Positions 19,138 through 28,956 of a stretch of DNA of 64,000 nucleotides are shown here, piece after piece. The number at the start of each line of letters is the position of its first letter. The first letter of the stretch is position 1. The DNA lies in assembly GCA_946478235.1 (NCBI GenBank), contig CAMLBF010000008.1, positions 59,767-123,766 on the forward strand, written 5' to 3'. This DNA comes from an uncultured Bartonella sp. Lineage in GTDB: Bacteria > Pseudomonadota > Alphaproteobacteria > Rhizobiales > Rhizobiaceae. The notes beneath the pieces are model-generated. The model had not been told where the DNA came from and made no database searches. It saw only the letters and a list, made by a program, of their open reading frames with translations. The position numbers and the translations under genes are program-made.

Positions 19138-20133
19138 ATGAATGTGAGCGAACAATCTGATAACACCATCAAAAAAAACCAGTTGGGTGATTTTAATTTT
19201 GCTGGAGATGATGCGGTTGTACCTTTTGAAGTAGAAGGGTTGGATGCACGTGGGCGTTCTGTGCAACTTGGCGCTGTTGTCGACACAATTCTAGCACGTC
19301 ATCAATATCCAGAACCTGTTGCACGCCTTCTTGCTGAAGTCATGGTATTAACAGCACTTCTTGGTACATCTTTGAAATTTGATGGAAAGTTCATTTTGCA
19401 AACAAGCACTGATGGACCTGTCAATTTATTGGTCGCCGATTTTCAAACCCCTTCGGGTTTACGTGCATATGCCCGTTTTGATGATGAAAAACTTGAGCAA
19501 GCCATTAAAGATGGCAAAGTGGCGCCAGAACAATTATTGGGCAAAGGTACGCTTGCGCTAACAATCGACCAAGGGGCGCATATGCAACGCTATCAAGGAA
19601 TTGTTGCACTTGACGGGTCAAATCTCGAAGAAATTGCGCGCAACTATTTTGACCAGTCAGAACAGATCCCAACCGATGTGCGCTTGGCTGTAGCAACCCT
19701 TGTGGATCGCAATTCAGAAGGACAACCAAAACAAAGTTGGCGTGCTGGTGGCGTTCTTGTCCAGCATCTTCCGAAAGCTTCATTGGATATTGATGAAAAG
19801 AAACCAGAAAAAAGCAAAGTTACCGACAATAATTGGACAGAGGTAAAAGCCCTGACCCAAACGATTGAAAGTGCGGAATTGACGGATCCTCAAGTTGGCA
19901 CAGAACGCTTGCTTTACCGGCTGTTTCATGAACATGGTGTCCGCGTTTTTCAGCCAACACCTATTGTTGATCATTGTTCCTGCTCTCGGGAAAAAGTAGA
20001 AAATGTATTGAAAAACTTTTCAGCAGAAGAACTGGATTCCAGCATTGAAAATGGTGAAATCACAGTAAAATGCGAATTCTGTTCAACGGTTTATCGTTTT
20101 AATCCGGAAGAATTTAAAGCATCGAAAGAGTAA
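19138..20133 (+). CDS. hslO: redox-regulated chaperone Hsp33
   Basis: Hsp33 is a cytoplasmic holdase activated by oxidation of its zinc-bound cysteines, protecting proteins during oxidative stress. The 331-residue protein has the N-terminal holdase fold and the C-terminal zinc site. The latter is CSC in VDHCSCSREKVENVL near 280 and CEFC near 313-316. Length is slightly above the E. coli protein because of an N-terminal extension of about 25 residues, usual in alphaproteobacteria. A hairpin overlapping the stop codon probably terminates the transcript. Confidence 0.95.
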   Translation: MNVSEQSDNTIKKNQLGDFNFAGDDAVVPFEVEGLDARGRSVQLGAVVDTILARHQYPEPVARLLAEVMVLTALLGTSLKFDGKFILQTSTDGPVNLLVADFQTPSGLRAYARFDDEKLEQAIKDGKVAPEQLLGKGTLALTIDQGAHMQRYQGIVALDGSNLEEIARNYFDQSEQIPTDVRLAVATLVDRNSEGQPKQSWRAGGVLVQHLPKASLDIDEKKPEKSKVTDNNWTEVKALTQTIESAELTDPQVGTERLLYRLFHEHGVRVFQPTPIVDHCSCSREKVENVLKNFSAEELDSSIENGEITVKCEFCSTVYRFNPEEFKASKE

Positions 20134-20154
20134 GGTTCAACACCTTGCTCTTTT
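20128..20154 (+). terminator. rho-independent terminator overlapping the hslO stop codon
   Basis: Nine-base arms (20128-20136 and 20142-20150, one G-U pair) with a 5-base loop are followed by four T residues. The hslO stop codon (20131-20133) lies in the left arm. Confidence 0.6.
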
Positions 20155-20432
20155 AGCAACAAAAAATCACCTATATGGCTTGCGTTAAGCATATTGTGAT
20201 TATCAAAAAGGAATGGCTGGCATTTTTGGTCTATTTCTGGCAGGAAACCTAGAAACTTTTCGTAAGCGCATCAAACCGCCTTATTTAAGCTTTAGCTGGT
20301 AGTTGTTTCATTTGTCATATTATCGATCATGCTGTTGTTCAATAATCTTCCAGAAGTCCACTATTTGAAGCGTCAAACCATTTTGATACGGTATGGCTTG
20401 CGTGAAAATTTGGGCCACAGGGGACTATTTTC

Positions 20433-22550
20433 ATGCGCATAACAGCCAATGATCGGGCACTTCCGCCGGAACAGGATTATAAAGGCGGAAAATATCCAAA
20501 GAGAAAAAAACGTGGAATTTTTTGTCGTTTGATTGGCTGGTGCTTTTTGCTGGCTATCTGGGGTTTCCTCGCCATAGCAGGGTATGTCGGTTATGTTGCA
20601 TTGAAGATGCCACAAGCATCAACATGGAATATACCGCAACGACCACCAAATGTCCGCATCATTGACCGCAATGGTATGCTTATTGCCAATAGAGGTGCTA
20701 TGGGCGGTGAATCTCTTTCTCTTGGTGAAATGAGTTCTTTTATACCCAAAGCTGTGGTTGCTATCGAAGACCGACGTTTTTATGACCACTACGGTGTCGA
20801 TCCTATCGGTATTGCACGCGCTATCGTAACCAATATTACCCATAGGCGCGGCAAACAGGGTGGCTCAACACTAACGCAACAATTGGCAAAAAATCTTTTC
20901 CTTTCGCCTGACCGCACATTGGAACGTAAGGTGCAAGAAGCGCTCTTGGCTGTTTGGTTAGAACACAAATATACCAAAGATCAGATTTTAGAGATGTACC
21001 TCAATCGCGTTTATCTGGGATCTGGTGCTTATGGTGTTGAAGCAGCTTCCAGACGTTATTTTAATAAGTCGGCTAAAGATGTGAATTTAATGGAAGCTGC
21101 AACATTGGCAGGCCTTCTAAAAGCACCATCACGTTTGTCACCAGCGCGAGACCCAAAAGCTGCAAATGATCGCGCAAAACTGGTTCTTGCCGCAATGCGC
21201 CAAGAAGGCATGATTGATGACGCACAAATTGCGATGGCTGAAGCCGAACCCATGGCGCGCGCCGATTCATATTGGACTGGCTCGGAAAATTATGTCGCAG
21301 ATCAGGTTGTTGGACAGCTGCCTTTTCTCATTGGGCAAAATGACAAAGATATTGTTGTTGAAACCACTGTGGATATGACTTTGCAAAGTGCAGCAGAAGA
21401 AGCCATCCGTGACCAGATTAAGGAAAATGGTAAAAAGCGTGACGTATCGCAAGGCGCTTTGGTCTCGATTGATAAAAGTGGTGCCATTCGCGCAATGGTT
21501 GGTGGTGTTGATTACGCACAAAGCCAATTCAACCGTGCAACAGAAGCAAAAAGACAACCGGGCTCAACCTTCAAACCATTTGTTTATCTAGCAGCGCTCG
21601 AAGCTGGAAGAACGCCCAATTCCATTCGCAATGATGCGCCTGTTAAAATAGGGAAATGGACGCCCAAAAATTACGGTGGGAAATATATGGGGGCGGTTAC
21701 GTTAACCACCGCGCTTTCACACTCGTTAAATTCTGTTGCAGCACAACTGATTATGGAAGTGGGAACAGATAAGGTTATTGAAGTTGCCCATAGGCTGGGT
21801 ATTCACTCAGCCCTATCTGATAACGCCTCTATTGCACTTGGAACATCAGAAGTTACCCTACTGGAATTGACCGGTGCTTTTGTACCATTTGCCAATGGCG
21901 GTTATAAGCCACAGATAAGGCTCATCACACGCATTCAAGACACTTCAGGCAAAACACTGTATGATTTTGGCGATATAACGGCAACACGTGTTGTCCAGTC
22001 CGATATTGTTGGCATGATGAATGCAATGCTTGAACAAACTGTTGAAAATGGCACGGCAAAACATGCCTCAATTGGTCGTCCAGCAGCAGGGAAAACCGGT
22101 ACAAGTCAGGATTTTCGTGATGCATGGTTTATTGGTTATACAACCGATTATGTGACTGGCATATGGTTTGGAAATGATGACGGACATTCCATGAAAACCA
22201 TTTCTGGTGGTTCCTTACCTGTGCAGGCATGGAAAAGCTACATGACAGTGGCCGAGAAATCGCTGCCGATTAGCCCATTACCGGGCAATTATAATCTTGA
22301 AAATGCAGTGCCTGGCGGTAGTGATATTTTACCGGATAGTGACCAACCGTCTGCAACGCCTTATCCAACTGTTGATAATAATACCAACAACAATGATGAT
22401 TATTGGGCTCCACGACCGCCGGCAGATATAGGTGAGCAACCCATTTATGCAACCCAACCGTCTGAAGCCGTTGAAGAACAGCCGCAAATGCCTCAACAGC
22501 AAGAAAAGAAACGTTCTTTCTTTGATATTTTTAGACGTAGACAGAACTAA
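20433..22550 (+). CDS. class A penicillin-binding protein (PBP1A family)
   Basis: This is a bifunctional peptidoglycan synthase: a glycosyltransferase and transpeptidase anchored in the inner membrane. A basic cytoplasmic N-terminus is followed by one membrane segment (about 30-55). The GT51 domain shows EDRRFYDHYGVD near 112 and GGSTLTQQLAKN near 147. The penicillin-binding domain shows STFK near 377, SLNS near 430 and KTGT near 554, the three active-site motifs. The C-terminal 90 residues form an Asn/Pro/Gln-rich tail ending in basic residues. At 705 residues it is shorter than E. coli PBP1A and lacks its OB insert. It stands alone with its own 299-bp upstream region. Confidence 0.93.
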   Translation: MRITANDRALPPEQDYKGGKYPKRKKRGIFCRLIGWCFLLAIWGFLAIAGYVGYVALKMPQASTWNIPQRPPNVRIIDRNGMLIANRGAMGGESLSLGEMSSFIPKAVVAIEDRRFYDHYGVDPIGIARAIVTNITHRRGKQGGSTLTQQLAKNLFLSPDRTLERKVQEALLAVWLEHKYTKDQILEMYLNRVYLGSGAYGVEAASRRYFNKSAKDVNLMEAATLAGLLKAPSRLSPARDPKAANDRAKLVLAAMRQEGMIDDAQIAMAEAEPMARADSYWTGSENYVADQVVGQLPFLIGQNDKDIVVETTVDMTLQSAAEEAIRDQIKENGKKRDVSQGALVSIDKSGAIRAMVGGVDYAQSQFNRATEAKRQPGSTFKPFVYLAALEAGRTPNSIRNDAPVKIGKWTPKNYGGKYMGAVTLTTALSHSLNSVAAQLIMEVGTDKVIEVAHRLGIHSALSDNASIALGTSEVTLLELTGAFVPFANGGYKPQIRLITRIQDTSGKTLYDFGDITATRVVQSDIVGMMNAMLEQTVENGTAKHASIGRPAAGKTGTSQDFRDAWFIGYTTDYVTGIWFGNDDGHSMKTISGGSLPVQAWKSYMTVAEKSLPISPLPGNYNLENAVPGGSDILPDSDQPSATPYPTVDNNTNNNDDYWAPRPPADIGEQPIYATQPSEAVEEQPQMPQQQEKKRSFFDIFRRRQN

Positions 22551-22650
22551 TATATCCAATAAATGTCGTTATTGTCGTAAGTTTTGCTCTCGACTCTTAA
22601 ACAAACGTTTCATAATAAGACTTTGAGCGGTTATTTTATAAGGATAAAAC

Positions 22651-23616
22651 GTGCAGGCTATTTTTACTAAGTTCTGTCTGATTGTTGTTTTACTTACAAC
22701 AGGTGTTTTTCAATCTCATGCTGCGACATTGGTACCAGCGGGAAACCGCAATGCGGTTCAACCGCCTATCCCTGGTGCTTCGGCAAAACGCACGCGTGAA
22801 TTATCGACGAGTTATGCTGCCAAATATACAAAAATATATAACTTGCTAAAAAATGACAGCAAACTTCGTGCACGTATTATGACAACAGCAAAAGCCTATG
22901 GAATTGACCCCATACATATTGCCGGCGCAATAATTGGTGAACATACGTATAATGTTGACGTTTATGATCGTTTGCAGACCTATTATGTCAAAGGAATGTC
23001 CTATCTCAGTCAGGGTGTTCAATTTGCTTATAATGGTGAAAATGTCTCCGACTTTGTTAAGCGCCCACAGTTTAGCAGCTGTAATGGTTTAACAGACAGC
23101 TACCGTTTATGGACCTGTCGTGAAAATGTCTGGAATAACACTTTCCGCGGTAAAACCGTTGATGGACAAAAATATCCAAACAACCGCTTTAGCGCTGTAT
23201 TTTTTCAGCCCTATTACGCCGGACAGACTTTTGGTCTAGGGCAAGTCAATCCACTCACCGCATTAATGATGTCAGATAGGGTTAATCGCATATCTAAATT
23301 ACCAAAATTGTCACCAGACAATGGTGGACAAGTCTATAAAACAATTATGGATCCTGATTTGACAATACCCTATATCGCGGCAACAATCCGTCAATCAATT
23401 GATGCTTACCGTCAAATAGCAGGTTTTGATATTTCTGATAATCCGGGGCTGACCGCAACTTTATATAACACGGGCGGTGCAGAAGCACGCGCGCGCGCTT
23501 TGGCCGAACAGAATAAACGCGCTGAAGCAAATGGACAAAAAGCGCAATTACCGCAAGAAAATTATTATGGTTGGTTTGTAAATAGCAAAATAGACGATCT
23601 TAAAAAGCTTTTCTGA
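22651..23616 (+). CDS. DUF1402 family periplasmic protein, lysozyme-like
   Basis: This protein of 321 residues has an N-terminal signal peptide (cleavage about residue 24, SHA-ATL) and matches the pattern of the DUF1402 family of alphaproteobacteria. It starts at a GTG with AAGGA 7 bases upstream. Several stretches resemble soluble lytic transglycosylases: IIGEHTYN near 93, with a candidate catalytic Glu; TFGLGQVNPLTALMM near 192; and ATLYNTGGAEARA near 271. A role in peptidoglycan turnover is therefore likely, and fits its position 100 bp after the penicillin-binding protein. Two internal cysteines (SSCNGL and WTCREN) may form a disulfide. The activity itself is inference. Confidence 0.8.
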   Translation: MQAIFTKFCLIVVLLTTGVFQSHAATLVPAGNRNAVQPPIPGASAKRTRELSTSYAAKYTKIYNLLKNDSKLRARIMTTAKAYGIDPIHIAGAIIGEHTYNVDVYDRLQTYYVKGMSYLSQGVQFAYNGENVSDFVKRPQFSSCNGLTDSYRLWTCRENVWNNTFRGKTVDGQKYPNNRFSAVFFQPYYAGQTFGLGQVNPLTALMMSDRVNRISKLPKLSPDNGGQVYKTIMDPDLTIPYIAATIRQSIDAYRQIAGFDISDNPGLTATLYNTGGAEARARALAEQNKRAEANGQKAQLPQENYYGWFVNSKIDDLKKLF

Positions 23617-23673
23617 TTTTTTATTTGATAGCATCATTCGGCATTGTTGAAATTCGACGTTGCCGAACGACGG

Positions 23674-24054
23674 TTAAATGCCATGCGTTTTATTTTTTTG
23701 CTTGGCGCGATCCAATAGTGTGGTTAGCAGCGCAATATCACTATCGGTCAGTTTTTTTATTTCGCGTGATAATCGGTTAGCAAAGCTTGTCGCGTCTGCT
23801 GATAAATTAGACGTATCAATGACAATACGAGGGTGAGAAATACCGGCAAGTTCGATCAGTTCTTCAGCATCATCCCAAATAATATTGAAATAGGTTATGA
23901 TCCGCTGTACGAGTGCAAAACTAGGCCTACCCTTTTTCCCCATTTCAAGTGCAGATAAATAAGCTGGCGAGACACCAATACTTTCAGCCATTTGCTTTTG
24001 TGTAAGTCCTCTTTCTGCACGTAAACTACGAACTTTTTTCCCGAATGGTGTCAT
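23674..24054 (-). CDS. XRE-family helix-turn-helix regulator
   Basis: This is a 126-residue DNA-binding protein. The helix-turn-helix lies at about residues 8-62, with GLTQKQMAESIGVSPAYLSALEMGKKG as the recognisable core, written here in part. The C-terminal half is helical and has no known ligand domain. Its ATG overlaps the stop codon of the upstream smr-type gene by 4 bp (ATGA), so it is translationally coupled to it. This Smr-regulator pairing is common in Rhizobiales, but the regulator's targets are unknown to me. It converges with the DUF1402 gene. Confidence 0.88.
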   Translation of the reverse strand: MTPFGKKVRSLRAERGLTQKQMAESIGVSPAYLSALEMGKKGRPSFALVQRIITYFNIIWDDAEELIELAGISHPRIVIDTSNLSADATSFANRLSREIKKLTDSDIALLTTLLDRAKQKNKTHGI

Positions 24055-24638
24055 AAATTGATGCCTGAATTTTTTCGGCGCAATCGCAAATAAAGCGCTC
24101 CGACACCGCCATGATGGCGTGCTGCGTCGTCAAAAGATGCAACAAGCTGCCGGAATGGTGGCGTTGCCAACCAACGGGGCACAGAGTGACGCAACACACC
24201 TTCACTCCCCGGGGAAGTACCCTTGCCCGTGATAACCAGAACATGGCGCAAACCGCGATAACAAGCAGATTGCAAAAAATGAAGCAATAAGGAATAGGCT
24301 TCGCTTTGTATCAATCCATGAAGATCGACACGCCCGTCAATCTGGATACGTCCTTTTGATATTTTTTTGTGTGTTGGCCGATCAAAAGGATAAATCTCTA
24401 GTGATGTTGTTTCAGAGGTTACGCTTTGTGGCTCACTGCCCGTATTAATATAAGATTTTAGAAGCTCGCCATTATAATTATATTGGCTATTTTCTTGTAA
24501 CTGGTTCTTATCGAGCTTTGCATTTTTATAATTTGCTGCACGCAAAGGAATGGTCGAAAGGCGAACAGCATCCCAAAGAATACGGTCTTCAACACGAAGA
24601 TTATCTAGAGCTTTGGAATGCGTATCGCGACCAGTCAT
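24051..24638 (-). CDS. Smr (MutS2 C-terminal-like) domain protein
   Basis: Smr domains are nuclease or nucleic-acid-binding modules. From the ATG at 24638 the protein is 195 residues and begins with a family-like LRVEDRILWDAVRLST. The Smr domain occupies the C-terminal half, with the motifs VDLHGL (DLHG) near 118 and HVLVITGKGTSPG (TGKG) near 147. The longer frame from a TTG at 24749 would overlap the Tim44-like gene by 31 bp and adds residues unlike the family; no strong ribosome binding site supports either start. It overlaps the XRE regulator downstream. Its exact role is unknown. Confidence 0.85.
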   Translation of the reverse strand: MTGRDTHSKALDNLRVEDRILWDAVRLSTIPLRAANYKNAKLDKNQLQENSQYNYNGELLKSYINTGSEPQSVTSETTSLEIYPFDRPTHKKISKGRIQIDGRVDLHGLIQSEAYSLLLHFLQSACYRGLRHVLVITGKGTSPGSEGVLRHSVPRWLATPPFRQLVASFDDAARHHGGVGALYLRLRRKNSGINL

Positions 24639-24718
24639 GACCAGATGCCTATTATATCTTTCATACAGCCCGCGCGAATCCCTTACATAAACTTCGCCCG
24701 CAAAGTCAATCTGCTGTA

Positions 24719-25408
24719 TTAATCCTCTTCTGTGCCGATGATTTTCCAATTAGGGTCTTTTGATCGGGTGTCACGAGCGAATGTCCAAATATCTTTTATC
24801 TCGGCAATTGCGTGAGGATCGCCATCAACCAATTTGTTTTCGTCTTGATAGGTTGCAGAAATAATCTCACTTTGTACGCGCACAACTATCTGCGCCGTGT
24901 CATCTTTCATTTCTGCTTCTGCAATTTCTATTTTATCAATACCAACAAAGGTAAATTGAACCTTTTCGCCACGCGCTTCACGGTCATCAATTGCTTGCGA
25001 AAACCCTTCATAAACGTCACTAGACAAAAGGGATTTCAGGCTTTTTTTATCACCATTGGCAAAGGCTGTTACAACCATTTCATAAGCAACCCGCGCGCCA
25101 TCAAGAAATGAGCGTGGTGAAAACTTCTCATCCGCCTCACGAATTGCACGCAATCCTTGGTTAAGATCGCTTCCCTCAGGCGCAATAGTGTTAATATCAG
25201 AAAAGTCATCTGCAGGCGGAATATCACGCTGCGGCAAAGCAATAACATTGTCAGAATATTGCTCATCATCCGCTTTTTTCTTATTCACGGAATATGGATC
25301 AAATGGTGGACGTTCAAAACCGGTTCTTTTGCCTAATACACTACGCAATTGTAGAAAAACTACCACTGCAACGACAAGTGCGATAACCAATACAATGTCA
25401 AATTCCAT
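24719..25408 (-). CDS. Tim44-like domain membrane protein
   Basis: Alphaproteobacterial Tim44-like proteins resemble the C-terminal domain of the mitochondrial import motor anchor. Their bacterial role is thought to be at the inner membrane. From the ATG at 25408 the protein is 229 residues: one N-terminal membrane segment (about 3-22), a hydrophilic linker, and the Tim44 domain from about 90 to the end. The domain starts with FLDGARVAYEMVVTAFANGD and ends DIWTFARDTRSKDPNWKIIGTEED. A TTG at 25420 would add four residues but has poor ribosome-binding spacing. It is divergent from fxsA. Confidence 0.88.
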   Translation of the reverse strand: MEFDIVLVIALVVAVVVFLQLRSVLGKRTGFERPPFDPYSVNKKKADDEQYSDNVIALPQRDIPPADDFSDINTIAPEGSDLNQGLRAIREADEKFSPRSFLDGARVAYEMVVTAFANGDKKSLKSLLSSDVYEGFSQAIDDREARGEKVQFTFVGIDKIEIAEAEMKDDTAQIVVRVQSEIISATYQDENKLVDGDPHAIAEIKDIWTFARDTRSKDPNWKIIGTEED

Positions 25409-25600
25409 CTGCGAGGCCAATCTCCATATTCAAAATTAATTCTATGATGCGGGCATTACGTTTTAATGTCAAATATATAGAATATACCAACAGATAGAAT
25501 TACAAAAGTTCCCATTTAAATATAATTTTTTAATTCCTATTTAAAGACTCATTCATCATTATAGTTTTGCCTTTAATCAAGGTTTTGAAAGGATGGCTTC

Positions 25601-26107
25601 GTGAAAATACCTTATCGCACATCTCCAAGTCTCGCTGGCTTCATTTTGTTTACTGCATTATTCATCGAAATTGCAGGATTCATTATTGTCGGCAAATATA
25701 TTGGTGTTTTGGCGACGTTATTGCTCATTATCCTTTCTATGATATTAGGTTTTGCTCTCTTAAAAATTCAGGGAATTACACTTTTAACTAAGGTGCGTAG
25801 TGAATTGTCTGCCGGTCATATTCCAGACCGAGAGTTGGCACATGGCGCGCTTATGATGTTGGCTGCAATCCTGCTTATTATCCCAGGGTTTGTCAGTGAT
25901 ATCATCGGTCTATTATTGTTTATTCCATTTATCAGAGATATTATTTGGCGATTTTTTTCCAACAAAATAGAAGTCCGCACCTCCTTTGATGAAAACTCAC
26001 GCGATAATAATGGGCCAACTATTGATCTCGATGCAGACAATTACCATTCAACGCATCCAGAGCGATCTCCTTGGAGAAAAGATGACGATTTTAAGCAATT
26101 AAAATAA
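25601..26107 (+). CDS. fxsA: FxsA family membrane protein
   Basis: FxsA is an inner-membrane protein whose overexpression in E. coli relieves F-plasmid exclusion of phage T7. Its normal role is unclear. The 168-residue protein has three or four membrane segments within residues 12-115 and the family sequence HGALMMLAAILLIIPGFVSDIIG. The C-terminal tail is hydrophilic. It starts at GTG with AAGGA 8 bases upstream. The order tim44-like (divergent), fxsA, secB is widespread in Rhizobiales. Confidence 0.9.
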   Translation: MKIPYRTSPSLAGFILFTALFIEIAGFIIVGKYIGVLATLLLIILSMILGFALLKIQGITLLTKVRSELSAGHIPDRELAHGALMMLAAILLIIPGFVSDIIGLLLFIPFIRDIIWRFFSNKIEVRTSFDENSRDNNGPTIDLDADNYHSTHPERSPWRKDDDFKQLK

Positions 26108-26222
26108 CGAAAATTGTTTTATGTAGAGGCTCATTCATTGCAACAAACTTCGTGGCATGCTAGCCAATACACTATATCTTTAACCCCTTATAATGGTTCA
26201 TACAAAGAAAAAGGTTTTAATC

Positions 26223-26699
26223 ATGGCTGAAGGTGATGCAAACACAAATGGTGAAGCACCGTTATTCACAGTGCTCACACAGTATTTAAAAGATCTTTCG
26301 TTTGAAAGCCCTAATTCTCCGCAGGCTTTGCGCCCACGTGAAAAAGCGCCTGAAATCAACATTGGTATTAATGTCAATGCAAATCCATTGGAAGATGACA
26401 ATTATGATGTTGTTTTGACATTGTCTGCCAAGGCTGGTGAAGGCAAAGACATGCTATTCAATGTTGAATTGGTTTATGGCGGTGTTTTCCGTGTAAAAAA
26501 TGTTCCTCAAGAACATATTATGCCTTTGGTATTCATCGAATGCCCACGTTTGTTATTCCCATTTGCTCGTCAAATCGTTGCTGATGCGACACGCAATGGT
26601 GGCTTTCCTCCATTGATGATCGACCCAATTGATTTTGCTGGCCTTTTCCAAAAGCGCATTGCTGAAGAACAAGCCAAGGCACAGGTTAAGCCTGCATAA
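26223..26699 (+). CDS. secB: protein-export chaperone SecB
   Basis: SecB is a tetrameric cytoplasmic chaperone that keeps preproteins unfolded and delivers them to SecA. From the ATG at 26223 (AAGG about 8 bases upstream) it is 158 residues. It contains [13 protein letters not shown], the first strand of the family, and [28 protein letters not shown], the conserved core, cited here in part. An upstream frame from 26193 adds ten residues without family resemblance. It ends in a strong terminator at 26744-26777. Confidence 0.96.
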   Translation: MAEGDANTNGEAPLFTVLTQYLKDLSFESPNSPQALRPREKAPEINIGINVNANPLEDDNYDVVLTLSAKAGEGKDMLFNVELVYGGVFRVKNVPQEHIMPLVFIECPRLLFPFARQIVADATRNGGFPPLMIDPIDFAGLFQKRIAEEQAKAQVKPA

Positions 26700-26743
26700 T
26701 TTTTTCAAGTCAATTGTAGAATTCTATCTATAATTTTCTATCC

Positions 26744-26777
26744 AACCATTCCCATAAATATGGGAATGGTTTTTTTA
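26744..26777 (+). terminator. rho-independent terminator after secB
   Basis: A 12-13 bp perfect stem (26744-26756 with 26759-26771) is followed by a run of T residues. It begins 45 bp past the secB stop. Confidence 0.9.
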
Positions 26778-27153
26778 TTTCTATTTTTCAATCATTTTGC
26801 AGATTTTAAAAGTTACGACGATGACGTGATAATTCGGAATGAACGCACTTAAGATTTTCAGTATACATTTAATGTTTTGCAGTGTCTGTCATTTTGCGCT
26901 TGTCTCTTAAAGTTGCGGAAATAAAATTCCGTTATTAGCACTCATGAACCAAAAGAATTTATGTCATATAGGCATAAGCATTTTGTCTATGCATTTGGTA
27001 ACCATTGCTCGCTATTTGCCAAAGTGCTTCACGCATAAAACAGGGCATCAAGCGATTTAAAAACTCTACCCTCCAATATCCAATATACTAGCTCCTAGCG
27101 AGGATTATCTCTGTTTTTTGAGAATTATCTCTAATTTTATAGCACTATCCCCA
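26778..27153. other. non-coding interval between two convergent terminators
   Basis: About 375 bp lie between the secB and rpsA terminators with no supported gene. A 13-bp direct repeat with one mismatch (27100-27112 and 27120-27132, sharing ATTATCTCT) is the only structure seen. No tRNA or clear promoter was found. Confidence 0.5.
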
Positions 27154-27190
27154 ATAAAAAAGCCCATCTAAAAAGATGGGCTTTCTCAAT
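27154..27190 (-). terminator. rho-independent terminator after rpsA
   Basis: An 11-bp perfect stem (27159-27169 with 27174-27184) with a 4-base loop is followed by T residues on the minus strand. It lies about 55 bp past the rpsA stop. Confidence 0.9.
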
Positions 27191-27239
27191 TACAAAGACA
27201 ATAAATGCATTATTGCATTCATGCTTTATAGAAACAGAA

Positions 27240-28940
27240 TTATTCCTGTTCTTGTTTTTTCAAAGCTGCACCAAGAATATCGCCGAGTGAAGCGCCTGAA
27301 TCTGTTGAGCCATATTGGGCAACAGCTTCTTTTTCTTCTGCGATTTCCAATGCCTTGATCGATACTGTGAGCTTACGTGTCTTTTTATCAAAAGCTGTTA
27401 CGCGAGCATCAACTTTCTGACCAACTGTGAAACGCTCTGGACGTTGTTCGTCACGATCACGCGACAAGTCTGAACGACGAATGGTTGTTTCCAAATCATG
27501 GTCAACCAATTTCACATCAATACCATTGTCATGAACAGCTGTTACTTCACATGTCACAACAGCACCCTTGCGCAAGTCGCCGGCAGCAACAGCTTCGCCA
27601 ACTTTGTCGCCAGAGAGTTGCTTGATACCAAGAGAAATACGTTCTTTCTCGACATCAACATCAAGAACAACAGCTTTAACAACGTCGCCCTTGTTGTATT
27701 CTTCGATGACTTGTTCACCAGGACGGTTCCAGTCAAGATCTGACAAGTGAACCATACCGTCAACATCGCCTTCAAGGCCAATGAACAGACCGAATTCAGT
27801 CTTGTTCTTGACTTCACCTTCAACGATGGAATTGACAGGGAATTTAGCAGCAAATGCTGTCCATGGATTTTCCAATGTCTGCTTGAGGCCAAGAGAGATA
27901 CGACGCTTGGAAGGATCAACCTCAAGAACAACAACTTCTACTTCCTGAGATGTAGAAAGGATTTTTCCTGGGTGAACATTCTTCTTGGTCCAGCTCATTT
28001 CTGAAACGTGGATCAGGCCTTCAATACCTGGTTCAATCTCAACAAAAGCACCGTAGTCTGTGATGTTGGTAACAGCGCCTTTAATCTTCTTACCAATTGG
28101 ATATTTTTCACTGATGCCTTCCCATGGGTCGCTTTCAAGCTGCTTCATGCCCAGAGAAATACGATGTGTATCCTGATTGATACGGATAATTTGAACTTTT
28201 ACTGTCTGACCAATTGTAAGGATTTCAGACGGATGGTTAACACGACGCCATGCCATATCGGTAACGTGCAATAGGCCGTCAATACCACCAAGATCAACGA
28301 ATGCACCGTAATCTGTGATGTTTTTAACAACGCCTTCAACCACTTGACCTTCTTCAAGGTTTTGAACAATTTCAGACCGTTGTTCTGCACGGCTTTCTTC
28401 AAGCACTGTACGACGTGAAACAACGATGTTGCCACGACGGCGATCCATTTTCAAAATTTCAAAAGGTTGTGGATTATGCATCAAAGGTGTTACGTCACGG
28501 ATTGGACGGATATCAACCTGGCTGCGCGGCAAGAAAGCAACTGCGCCATCAAGGTCAACTGTAAAGCCACCCTTAACCTGACTGAAGATAACACCATCAA
28601 CGCGTTCACCCGCATTGAATTTTTCTTCCAAACGAACCCAGCTCTCTTCACGACGAGCTTTTTCGCGTGAAAGAACGGCTTCACCCATAGCGTTTTCGAT
28701 GCGTTCTACATAAACTTCGACTTCATCGCCTGGCTTTAATGAACCGTCTTTACCTTTTGCACCAAATTCCTTGAGAGGAATACGGCCTTCAACTTTAAGA
28801 CCGGCATCAATGATTGCCATATCTTTTTCAATTGCGATGATACGGCCTTTAACAACCGAACCTTCTGCAAGATCATTTGTTTGCAAGGATTCAGCTAAAA
28901 GGGCTTCGAAATCCGCTGTTGTGGGATTGTATTGTGACAT
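27240..28940 (-). CDS. rpsA: 30S ribosomal protein S1
   Basis: S1 binds mRNA at the 30S subunit and promotes translation initiation. From the ATG at 28940 it is 566 residues. AGGAG lies 6 bases upstream, and MSQYNPTTADFEALL matches alphaproteobacterial S1. A longer frame from 29063 is not coding-like. Six S1 domains are visible, the last four showing the repeated pattern of GAFVDLGG or GLFIGLEG, HVSEMSW and RISLGLKQ. The C-terminus is shorter than in E. coli by a few residues. It lies after aroA-cmk on the same strand with a 128-bp gap, and a hairpin at 28957-28974 precedes the ribosome binding site. Confidence 0.97.
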   Translation of the reverse strand: MSQYNPTTADFEALLAESLQTNDLAEGSVVKGRIIAIEKDMAIIDAGLKVEGRIPLKEFGAKGKDGSLKPGDEVEVYVERIENAMGEAVLSREKARREESWVRLEEKFNAGERVDGVIFSQVKGGFTVDLDGAVAFLPRSQVDIRPIRDVTPLMHNPQPFEILKMDRRRGNIVVSRRTVLEESRAEQRSEIVQNLEEGQVVEGVVKNITDYGAFVDLGGIDGLLHVTDMAWRRVNHPSEILTIGQTVKVQIIRINQDTHRISLGMKQLESDPWEGISEKYPIGKKIKGAVTNITDYGAFVEIEPGIEGLIHVSEMSWTKKNVHPGKILSTSQEVEVVVLEVDPSKRRISLGLKQTLENPWTAFAAKFPVNSIVEGEVKNKTEFGLFIGLEGDVDGMVHLSDLDWNRPGEQVIEEYNKGDVVKAVVLDVDVEKERISLGIKQLSGDKVGEAVAAGDLRKGAVVTCEVTAVHDNGIDVKLVDHDLETTIRRSDLSRDRDEQRPERFTVGQKVDARVTAFDKKTRKLTVSIKALEIAEEKEAVAQYGSTDSGASLGDILGAALKKQEQE

Positions 28941-28956
28941 AGAAACTCCTGAAAAT

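Noticed and set aside
23637..23667. Hairpin between the DUF1402 and XRE genes as terminator
   Set aside because: Seven-base arms with a 17-base spacer and no T run; too weak to call.
24639..24749. N-terminal extension of the Smr protein from a TTG start
   Set aside because: It overlaps the Tim44-like gene and the residues do not match the family; the ATG at 24638 gives a normal length.
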